This document shows, one piece after another, positions 6,064-13,040 of a DNA stretch of 13,040 nt. Source of the DNA: Gammaproteobacteria bacterium (GTDB lineage Bacteria; Pseudomonadota; Gammaproteobacteria; QOAV01); the NCBI GenBank assembly GCA_027067235.1, contig JALXFQ010000381.1, forward strand, positions 1 through 13,040, given 5' to 3'. Each line of letters starts with the position of its first letter. The first letter of the stretch is position 1. Below the pieces are notes generated by a model. The model saw only the letters and a program-made list of their open reading frames with translations. It did not search any database and was not told where the DNA came from. A program made the translations under genes and the position numbers.

Positions 6064-6772
6064 CGCAACCCGGCAGCTGCGCCATCTGTTCACGCATCCA
6101 GTTTTCCACCGTGGCAGTGATCTCGCGGGTACTCAGCCCGCTCACGTCAATGGCATCGCCGATAACCACGTCAATCACTCCCGGTTTTTTCAGAAACTTC
6201 CCCTTGCCCCAGAACTGACCGGCGTTGTGCGCCACCGGCACCACCCGCGCACCGGTCTTTTTCGCCAGCAACGAGCCACTGGAGGCAAACTTGCCAACCT
6301 TGCAGGGCGGCATGCGGGTGCCTTCGGGAAAAATCACGATCCAGCGCCCCATGGCCAGGCGCGCCCGGCCCTGCGTGATAACCTGATCCAGCGCCCGGGA
6401 ACGCGCCTTGCGGTCAATGGCGATGGGACTGGCCAGCGCCAGCCCCCAGCCGAAAAACGGTATGTAGAGCAGCTCTTTCTTCAGCACCCAGACCTGCGGG
6501 GGAAACAGCGCCTGGGTGGCGAACGTTTCCCAGGCGGATTCGTGCCGGCACATGATGATGCCCGGCTCATCGCCGACAGGGCTCTTGCCGCGCACCCGGT
6601 AGCTCAGGCGGCAGGTGAATTTCAGCCACCAGAGTATCCAGCGGCTCCAGTGTGAAATGAAAAAATAGCGGGTATCGGGCTGCAGCGGCGCGGTCAGCAT
6701 CAACAGCGGCACATAAACCAGCAGCGACACAACCATGCCGATACTGAACAGCAGTGAACGCAACCATTGCAT
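6047..6772 (-). CDS. 1-acyl-sn-glycerol-3-phosphate acyltransferase (PlsC-like)
   Basis: Membrane-associated enzyme expected to acylate lysophosphatidic acid to phosphatidic acid in phospholipid synthesis. The 241-residue protein has an N-terminal membrane segment (about residues 5-29), the first acyltransferase block CRHESAWETF (residues 75-84), the block PIAIDRK (116-122) and the substrate block FPEGTR (148-153). The catalytic HX4D motif appears as HX4E (His77, Glu82), a variant I know from a gammaproteobacterial subgroup with KHQSxWET. It starts at the ATG at 6772, 3 bases after the gmhB stop, and ends overlapping the Cdd1-type gene. The gmhB-plsC order is common in Proteobacteria. The supplier of its substrate chain, gpsA, is in the same operon. 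Confidence 0.92.
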   Translation of the reverse strand: MQWLRSLLFSIGMVVSLLVYVPLLMLTAPLQPDTRYFFISHWSRWILWWLKFTCRLSYRVRGKSPVGDEPGIIMCRHESAWETFATQALFPPQVWVLKKELLYIPFFGWGLALASPIAIDRKARSRALDQVITQGRARLAMGRWIVIFPEGTRMPPCKVGKFASSGSLLAKKTGARVVPVAHNAGQFWGKGKFLKKPGVIDVVIGDAIDVSGLSTREITATVENWMREQMAQLPGCGEKSA

Positions 6773-6775
6773 GCC

Positions 6776-7327
6776 TCAATCCCCCAGCAAATCGTTGACC
6801 ACTGCCGCCAGATCGGCAAACACCGGCACACCGGCCAGTTGCTGTTCCACATCGGGCCGGGACAGGGTGCGCTCGCCCTTGCCGGTGCGCACCAGCACGG
6901 GAGCGGCGCCCGCCGCCCGCGCCGCCTGCACATCGGTAAGCGTATCGCCGACCATGGTCACGCCGTTCAGCGGCATGTGATAGTGCCGCGACAACTGTTG
7001 CAGCATGCCGGGCCTGGGTTTGCGACAGTCACAACCCTCATCGGGAGCGTGCGGACAAAACACGATCCGGTCGATGATACCGCCGTGCTGCGCAGCCAGT
7101 TGCTGCATTTTTTCATGCATGGCATCGAGCGTGGCCAGATCGTAGTAGCCGCGCGCGACGCCCGACTGGTTGGTCACCACCGCTACTGTATAGCCGGCGC
7201 GGGTCAGGCGGCCAATGGCTGCCAGACTGCCGGGCAGCGGAATCCACTCATCGGGCGATTTGATATAATCGTCGGAATCCTGGTTGATAACGCCGTCACG
7301 GTCCAGAATAATCAGCTTTTCGCTCAT
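6776..7327 (-). CDS. gmhB: D-glycero-D-manno-heptose 1,7-bisphosphate 7-phosphatase
   Basis: HAD-superfamily phosphatase that removes the C7 phosphate in the ADP-heptose pathway for the LPS inner core. The 183-residue length is typical. HAD motif I is LDRDGVIN (Asp9 nucleophile, Asp11), motif II is VTNQSG (51-56), the zinc-binding loop is CPHAPDEGCDC (Cys91, His93, Cys99, Cys101), and KP at 103-104 with GDTLTD (127-132, Asp128 and Asp132) completes the active site. The ATG at 7327 overlaps the stop of the MazG-like gene in an ATGA, so translation is probably coupled. Confidence 0.95.
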   Translation of the reverse strand: MSEKLIILDRDGVINQDSDDYIKSPDEWIPLPGSLAAIGRLTRAGYTVAVVTNQSGVARGYYDLATLDAMHEKMQQLAAQHGGIIDRIVFCPHAPDEGCDCRKPRPGMLQQLSRHYHMPLNGVTMVGDTLTDVQAARAAGAAPVLVRTGKGERTLSRPDVEQQLAGVPVFADLAAVVNDLLGD

Positions 7328-7656
7328 TTCTGACGAAAATCGGACACCCGGATACGGCCGTCCACCATGCGCGACTGACGTTTCATCAGTTTGTCCATCT
7401 TGTCCCAGAAAGCCTGATTCAGGTCAAAATCGGCGGCAATGGCGGTACCCATGAGCAGGATGAACAAATCGGCTGTTTCTTCCGCCAGTTCTTCCACCGG
7501 CCTGCCCTTGGTCACGCACTCGGAAATCTCGCCCAGTTCTTCCGCCATGAGAGCGACGCGGTAGGTCAGCTCCTCGCCCCCGGTACGCCTGAAATCATGT
7601 TTGTCGTGAAAGGCCTGCACTGCTTCCAGCATGGCCGCATAGCTGTTCCTGTTCAT
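7324..7656 (-). CDS. MazG-like nucleotide pyrophosphohydrolase
   Basis: A single-domain, 110-residue all-alpha NTP pyrophosphohydrolase-like protein. The metal-binding pattern of the MazG superfamily is visible: AEELGEISE gives ExxE (Glu40, Glu43) and AEETADLF gives ExxD (Glu60, Asp63). Such small proteins usually hydrolyse non-canonical or damaged nucleoside triphosphates, but the substrate cannot be told from sequence. It is joined to its neighbours by ATGA overlaps at both ends (the gpsA stop upstream, the gmhB start downstream), so the three genes form a tight translational unit. Confidence 0.88.
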   Translation of the reverse strand: MNRNSYAAMLEAVQAFHDKHDFRRTGGEELTYRVALMAEELGEISECVTKGRPVEELAEETADLFILLMGTAIAADFDLNQAFWDKMDKLMKRQSRMVDGRIRVSDFRQK

Positions 7657-8675
7657 GCTTCCGCCCTCGGGTCACGGTTCAGCAGATTCTGTACCGCCTC
7701 CTGCGGCGATACGTGTTTGTACAATACCTGATAGACCTGTTCGGATATGGGCATGTCGATCTGGTGACGTTTGGAAAGCTGATGCGCCTCGCGCGCTGTA
7801 TTGACGCCTTCCACTTCCTGCCCCAGTTCGGCGACGATCTGGTCCAGCTGGTTGCCGGCGCCGAGACCCAGCCCCAGCCTGCGGTTGCGCGACTGGTCGT
7901 CGGTGCAGGTCAGCACCAGATCACCCAGACCCGCCAGTCCGTCGAAAGTCTCGCGACGGGCGCCGAGATGGACGCCGAGACGGGTGATTTCGGCCAGACC
8001 GCGGGTAATCAGCGCCGCGCGCGCATTGGCGCCGAAGCCCAGGCCGTCGCTGATACCGGTCGCGATGGCCATGACGTTTTTCAGCGCTCCACCGATCTGT
8101 ACGCCGATGATGTCGGGATTGGTATAGGCGCGCACGCGGTTGCCGCGAAACCAGCCTGCCACATCTTCCGCCACGGGCGCCGATTCAGACGCCACGGTCA
8201 GCGCCGTGGGCAGGTCGCGCGCCACTTCGCCGGCAAAAGTCGGCCCCGACAGCACCGCCGTATTCATGCTCTGCCCCAGCTCTTCCGCCGCCACCGTACT
8301 GAGCAGACGCGCCGAGCCCGGTTCCAGCCCCTTGGTGGCCCATACCACCGTGCTGTCGGCGGCGATGTTCACATCCCGCTTCAGCAGCGACATGGTGGTG
8401 CGAAAGGCATGGCTGGGCACCACCACCAGATAGCGCCGCGTGTGCCGGGGAAACCGGGCCAGGCTGTCGCACACCTGCAGATTGTCTGGAAACGGCACGC
8501 CGGGCAGGTATTGCACATTGCTGCGCTCTTTCGACAGACGCTCCATCAGCGCCGGATTATGCCCCCACAGCCACACCGGAAAGCCGTTTCTGGCCAGCAA
8601 CAGGGCCAGGGCAGTACCCCAGGAGCCGGCTCCCAGTACGGCAACATCATCCGCAGCGTGCGCTTTGTGGATCAG
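7653..8675 (-). CDS. gpsA: Glycerol-3-phosphate dehydrogenase [NAD(P)+], apparent CTG start
   Basis: Cytosolic enzyme that reduces dihydroxyacetone phosphate to sn-glycerol-3-phosphate for phospholipid synthesis. From the CTG at 8675 it has 340 residues, the usual length (E. coli GpsA is about 339). The nucleotide-binding motif VAVLGAGSWGTALA is at residues 11-24, followed by LSGPTFAGEVA, the catalytic-Lys segment GGALKNVMAIATGI and LAGLGDLVLTCTDDQSRNR. No in-frame ATG, GTG or TTG exists between the upstream in-frame stop (8745-8747) and the TTG at 8600, and a start at 8600 would delete the whole nucleotide-binding motif. The CTG overlaps the secB stop as CTGA and lies 7 bases after GGAGG (8683-8687), so it is the most likely start; the neighbouring ATC at 8672 is the alternative. 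Confidence 0.93.
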   Translation of the reverse strand: MIHKAHAADDVAVLGAGSWGTALALLLARNGFPVWLWGHNPALMERLSKERSNVQYLPGVPFPDNLQVCDSLARFPRHTRRYLVVVPSHAFRTTMSLLKRDVNIAADSTVVWATKGLEPGSARLLSTVAAEELGQSMNTAVLSGPTFAGEVARDLPTALTVASESAPVAEDVAGWFRGNRVRAYTNPDIIGVQIGGALKNVMAIATGISDGLGFGANARAALITRGLAEITRLGVHLGARRETFDGLAGLGDLVLTCTDDQSRNRRLGLGLGAGNQLDQIVAELGQEVEGVNTAREAHQLSKRHQIDMPISEQVYQVLYKHVSPQEAVQNLLNRDPRAEA

Positions 8676-9178
8676 TGTTTCACCTCCGGCTCCGGCTCTG
8701 CGGCGTCGCCACCGGCAGCCTGCTGTTTCTGGAAAAACAGCGCCTCAAAATTCACCGGCTGGATCATCATGGGCGGAAAGCCACCCTTGATGGTCAGATC
8801 CGAAATGGCTTCACGCGCGTACGGCAGCAGAATGTTCGGACAGGCGATCTCCAGCAGTTTCGGCAGTTCGTCATCCGGCAGGTTACGCACCATGAACACG
8901 CCGGCCTGTTCCAGTTCCACCAGAAACCATGTGTGTTCTTTTTCCTTGGCCTGCACCCGCATGAACAAAACCACCTCATAAAAGCCGTTTTTCTCGTCCA
9001 GCACCGTATGGCGCACTTCCAGGCTGACATCGCCGTGGGGCTGCGCCTCCTGGGTGAACACGCCGGGGCTTTGCGGCGATTCGAAAGACAGGTCTTTCAG
9101 GTACACCTTTTCGATGTTGAACATGGGCTGGTTCTGGGCGTTGTCCTGCGCCGCATCCCGGGTGTTTGCATCAGCCAT
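8672..9178 (-). CDS. secB: Protein-export chaperone SecB
   Basis: Tetrameric cytosolic chaperone that keeps preproteins unfolded and delivers them to SecA. The 168-residue protein contains the family core QPMFNIEKVYLKDLSFESP, then FYEVVLFMRV, FLVELEQAGVF, LLEIACPNILLPYAREAIS and FPPMMIQPVNFEALF. It has a non-conserved N-terminal lead (ADANTRDAAQDNAQN) and an acidic C-terminal tail (EPEPEVKH), both normal for SecB. The start at the ATG at 9178 is supported by AGAGGGAG five bases upstream; the longer in-frame start at 9289 would run into the rhodanese gene. Its stop overlaps the apparent CTG start of gpsA. The secB-gpsA order is as in E. coli. Confidence 0.97.
   Translation of the reverse strand: MADANTRDAAQDNAQNQPMFNIEKVYLKDLSFESPQSPGVFTQEAQPHGDVSLEVRHTVLDEKNGFYEVVLFMRVQAKEKEHTWFLVELEQAGVFMVRNLPDDELPKLLEIACPNILLPYAREAISDLTIKGGFPPMMIQPVNFEALFFQKQQAAGGDAAEPEPEVKH
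8680..8687 (-). promoter_or_regulatory. Strong Shine-Dalgarno for gpsA
   Basis: Read on the minus strand this is GGAGGTGA, an eight-base match to the anti-Shine-Dalgarno consensus, located within the last secB codons. GGAGG ends 7 bases before the CTG at 8675-8673. It decides the gpsA start, since no standard start codon is available at this spot. Confidence 0.8.
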
Positions 9179-9218
9179 TTTTTCTCCCTCTGGTTTCGGG
9201 TCCGCCGCTGCGGCCCGC

Positions 9219-9629
9219 TTATTTCTCGATGGGTAAATTTTCTTTCTGCCAGGCCAGGAATCCGCCGTGCAGAACCTTGAGATCCTCAAACCCCTGACGC
9301 GACAACAGGGACGCCGCCCGCAACGAGCGATTATGCGTCCGGCAACTGAGAATCAGCGGCCTGTTTTTGTATTTTTCCAGCCTGTCCACGTTTTTCACCA
9401 GACTGCTTAAGGGAACATTGAGCGCATCGGGAATATGCCCGGCCCGGTATTCCTTCTCCTCCCGCACATCCACCAGCACGGCCTTTTCGTGTCCGGTCAG
9501 GCGCGGCACATCCGCGACGCTGATCATGTCGATATTGAGCATCTTGCGCTTCAGCGGCTCGCCAATCAGCAGCGCCAGTATGATCACCAGCGCCAGAAAC
9601 AACAGCCAGTTGTCAATCACAAATTGCAT
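9219..9629 (-). CDS. Membrane-anchored rhodanese domain protein (YibN-like)
   Basis: A 136-residue protein with one N-terminal transmembrane helix (about residues 6-23, NWLLFLALVIILALLIG) and a single rhodanese domain (about 35-132). The domain has VLVDVREEKEYRAGHIPDALNVP and the active loop CRTHNRS with Cys96, so a persulfide-carrying sulfurtransferase is plausible. In E. coli the equivalent gene yibN lies in the same neighbourhood upstream of grxC, secB and gpsA. Here grxC is absent, and only 40 bases separate this gene from secB. The start at the ATG at 9629 follows a GGGGGG stretch; the longer in-frame start at 9728 has no family support. A short hairpin (CCGC-AAA-GCGG then GTTTT) lies just upstream and might weaken read-through from arsR. 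Confidence 0.92.
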   Translation of the reverse strand: MQFVIDNWLLFLALVIILALLIGEPLKRKMLNIDMISVADVPRLTGHEKAVLVDVREEKEYRAGHIPDALNVPLSSLVKNVDRLEKYKNRPLILSCRTHNRSLRAASLLSRQGFEDLKVLHGGFLAWQKENLPIEK

Positions 9630-9803
9630 ATACACCCCCCGTTTATGGGCAAAACCCGCTTTGCGGACCAGCCGGTCAGGCGATACCAGGCTGGTTGTTT
9701 GCCGGATTATTCCGACGGAATATGACACACCCCCGCAGGGGGAAACAAGGGGGCAGCCTGTTGCCGCAAAGGCAAACCGGCCGGACGCCGGATCAGGCGC
9801 GAG

Positions 9804-10127
9804 TCAGTTTGCGCAAAAGGCGCTGTGCATGGCGCCAATCAGCAGGACTATTTTTTCATCACCTATGCTGTAGAAAACCTTGTTGGCTTCCTTGCGGGAA
9901 ACCAGGATTCCCTTGTCGCGCAAAATGGACAGATGTTGCGAAATATTACTTTGCGAGGAACCGACACGGTCGACGATATCCTGCACGCTGACTTCACCGG
10001 AAGTACCCAATATGCACAAGATCTTCAGTCGCAGGGGGTGCGCCATTGCTTTCAGCGAACGCGATGCGATCTGGATGTCGGAGTCGTTGGAAATCAGGCT
10101 TTCAGCGCTTTCCAGAGGATCTTTCAT
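9804..10127 (-). CDS. ArsR/SmtB-family repressor with candidate persulfide-sensing cysteines
   Basis: A 107-residue winged-helix regulator. The core KAMAHPLRLKILCILGTSGEVSVQDI, then SSQSNISQHLSILRDKGIL and a wing RKEANKVFYSI match ArsR family DNA-binding domains. The classic metal-binding CxC of ArsR/SmtB in helix 3 is missing (it reads EVSVQDI). Instead the only two cysteines are Cys38 (LKILCIL) and Cys105 (AFCAN). This pairing and spacing (67 residues) is nearly the same as the dithiol of BigR, SqrR and YgaV, which sense persulfides or redox change. Start: the ATG at 10127 fits the family, though the ribosome site is weak. It is upstream of, and co-directional with, the rhodanese gene (174-base gap). 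Sensing sulfane sulfur is inference; target genes are unknown. Confidence 0.92.
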   Translation of the reverse strand: MKDPLESAESLISNDSDIQIASRSLKAMAHPLRLKILCILGTSGEVSVQDIVDRVGSSQSNISQHLSILRDKGILVSRKEANKVFYSIGDEKIVLLIGAMHSAFCAN

Positions 10128-10201
10128 AGGTCTATCTTTCCCGTGTGGTAGATGATGCCACTGGGCGCCGGTTGTGGCAGCGCCCATTCCATAATCCTAA
10201 C

Positions 10202-10232
10202 ATTATACACTAATAAGCTGATTGTACTTCAA
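10202..10232 (-). promoter_or_regulatory. Candidate promoter of arsR with overlapping operator-like repeats
   Basis: On the minus strand a perfect TATAAT (10207-10202) stands 19 bases after TTGAAG (10232-10227), a four-of-six -35 match at slightly long spacing, about 75 bases before the arsR ATG. On the plus strand, half-sites ATAAT (10191), ATTAT (10202) and ATAA (10213) alternate in orientation every 11 bases across the -10 box. This would suit an autoregulatory ArsR operator, but it is inference from an AT-rich stretch. Confidence 0.5.
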
Positions 10233-10255
10233 GAAAGAAATCCGCTTCTGCCGCA

Positions 10256-10339
10256 GGGCGGCAAAGCCGCCCGCAAATCAGCCGCCGCCGGCTCTGGCTA
10301 AGAAAGTGCCGGCATGAGAAAATGGCGGGTTAAGCCGCC
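10256..10339. repeat. Cluster of three inverted repeats before gpmI
   Basis: GGGCGGC-AAA-GCCGCCC (10256-10272), GCCGGC...GCCGGC (10287-10313, 15-base loop) and GGCGG-GTTAAG-CCGCC (10324-10339). All lie within the 244-base gap between arsR and gpmI and would be in the gpmI leader if transcription starts upstream of them. None has a T-tail, so they do not look like simple terminators. Confidence 0.6.
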
Positions 10340-10371
10340 CTGTTCGAACGGGCCTCTTCCGGAACAACTGA

Positions 10372-11911
<1,540 letters not shown>

Positions 11912-11919
<8 letters not shown>

Positions 11920-13040
11920 ACGGCAACGCGCCCTTTTCTGGATACTGGCCGTGGCGGTATTCGCACTTGGCCTTGTCCACAACCGCCCTGCCCTGGCCGG
12001 GCCGGAGCCGGCCCCGCAGAAAAAACTGCAGCAGCTGAAGAAAAAAATAAGGGATATTCAGCAGCAAGTCACCCGCACCCAGAGCCGCTACGACAAACTC
12101 ACCCGCGACCTGCGTGAGCATGAAAGAAATATCGGCAAGGCCAACCGCGACCTGCAGCAGGCCAATCGCCAGCTCGCCCTGATTCGCAAGAAGCTGGGCA
12201 CGCTGGAGCAGACGCGGGAACAGATCCTGCAAGACATCAGCGCCCAGAAGCGGCGACTGGCCAGCCAGATTCGCGATGCCTACCGACTTGGCAGGCAGGA
12301 GCCTTTCAAGCTGGTTCTCAACCAGCAATCACCGGACGACCTGGCCCGGGTCATGACTTACTACCGGTATTTCAACCGCCAGCGTCTGGACAGGGTCAGG
12401 CAACTGAACCGTTCCCTGGAAACGCTGAAAAAACTGCAACAGGACATTCGCGAGCGCCAGCAGCAGGTGGAAAAGACCCGCGCCGAGAAACTGGCCATCA
12501 AACAGCGTCTGACCAGTGAAAAGCAGCGCCGCAATGCGGTACTGGCGTCATTGTCCAAAAAAATGTCCAGCCAGACAGCCCGCGTGCAAAAACTCCAGCA
12601 GGACGAAAAACGCCTCGCCCGGCTGGTGGACAAACTGAACAAATATCTGCGTGAAATGGACGACGTACCGCGTAATGTGGGCAAGTTTGCCGCCCAGCGC
12701 GGCAGACTGGCGCCGCCCGTGCACGGCCGCATACGGGCCCGTTACGGCAGCTCGCGACAACACGGCAAGTTGCGCTGGGACGGCCTGCTAATCAGCACCC
12801 GCGAGGGGGAAAACGTACGCGCGATTTTCCACGGCCGCGTTGCTTTTGCCGACTGGATGCGCGGCATGGGCATGCTCATCATCATTGACCACGGCGACGG
12901 TTACATGAGCCTGTACGCCCATAACGAAAGCCTGCTCAAGGAAGTGGGTGAGTGGGTGTCCAGTAACGAAGTCATCGCCACGGCTGGCGTCAGTGGCGGC
13001 CACAAAGACACCGGCCTGTATTTTGAAATCCGCCACAATG
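11912..13040 (+). CDS. envC: EnvC-like murein hydrolase activator (partial, runs off window)
   Basis: Periplasmic activator of the AmiA/AmiB amidases at the division septum. The first 376 codons are present with no stop. A signal peptide (MARRQRALFWILAVAVFALG, likely cut after ALA at residue 29) is followed by a long Gln/Lys/Arg-rich coiled coil (about 34-255; LQQLKKKIRDIQQQV and later repeats). A LytM/M23 domain starts near residue 265 (GKLRWDGLLI, IIIDHGDGYMSLYAHN, GLYFEIRHN). The LytM zinc ligands look degenerate, as in E. coli EnvC: no HxxxD, and the final HxH has become YFE, so it should activate amidases rather than cut murein itself. Its ATG overlaps the gpmI stop by 8 bases, so it is probably translated from the same message. 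Only the last few residues should be missing. Confidence 0.92.

Noticed and set aside
7653..8600. gpsA starting at the TTG at 8600
   Set aside because: This would remove the GAGSWGTALA nucleotide-binding motif, which is encoded in frame just upstream.
7713..8981. 422-codon open frame on the plus strand
   Set aside because: It lies antisense to gpsA and secB, is rich in His/Arg/Gln as shadow frames are, and has no motif or ribosome site.

Overview
This window looks like the chromosome of a sulfur-oxidising gammaproteobacterium with fairly GC-rich DNA. The two main clues are an aprBA pair (dissimilatory adenylylsulfate reductase) at the left edge and a secreted, acidic, aromatic-rich protein resembling sulfur globule proteins near 4.8-5.2 kb. 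The right half carries the gpsA-secB-yibN // gpmI-envC neighbourhood familiar from Escherichia coli and other gammaproteobacteria. I see no mobile element, CRISPR array, tRNA or rRNA.

Layout, left to right. (1) 1-717, minus strand: aprB, then the first 69 codons of aprA, which runs off the window. (2) 718-1095: a 378-base non-coding gap holding the aprBA 5' region and several small inverted repeats. (3) 1096-2572, minus: lgt (lipoprotein diacylglyceryl transferase), then a secreted DUF4124/coiled-coil protein. (4) 2631-5211, plus: a thioredoxin-like DUF255 (YyaL/SPATA20-type) protein, then the sulfur-globule-like protein. The latter has its own near-consensus sigma-70 promoter, which starts inside the stop codon of the gene before it. 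(5) 5288-9629, minus: eight closely packed genes that look like one operon. In transcription order they are a membrane-anchored rhodanese (yibN-like), secB, gpsA, a MazG-like pyrophosphohydrolase, gmhB, a PlsC-type acyltransferase, a Cdd1-type helix-hairpin-helix protein and a putative Fe(II)/2OG oxygenase. Several junctions are 4-base stop/start overlaps. (6) 9804-10127, minus: an ArsR-family repressor with two cysteines spaced as in persulfide sensors. (7) 10372-13040, plus: gpmI (phosphoglycerate mutase), then envC (amidase activator), which is cut by the window end.

How they may work together: AprBA oxidises sulfite through APS in the cytoplasm, and the globule-like protein would act outside the cytoplasm around stored sulfur. 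A membrane rhodanese and a candidate persulfide-responsive ArsR stand side by side upstream of the secB-gpsA operon. The rest of that operon serves the envelope: export chaperone, glycerol-3-phosphate supply, phospholipid acylation and heptose for LPS.

Most notable points: gpsA has no ATG, GTG or TTG start upstream of its nucleotide-binding motif and seems to begin at a CTG that overlaps the secB stop behind an excellent Shine-Dalgarno sequence. The globule-like protein carries an almost perfect internal duplication. The ArsR carries a C38/C105 pair. I did not find a clearly new multi-gene defence or metabolic system.
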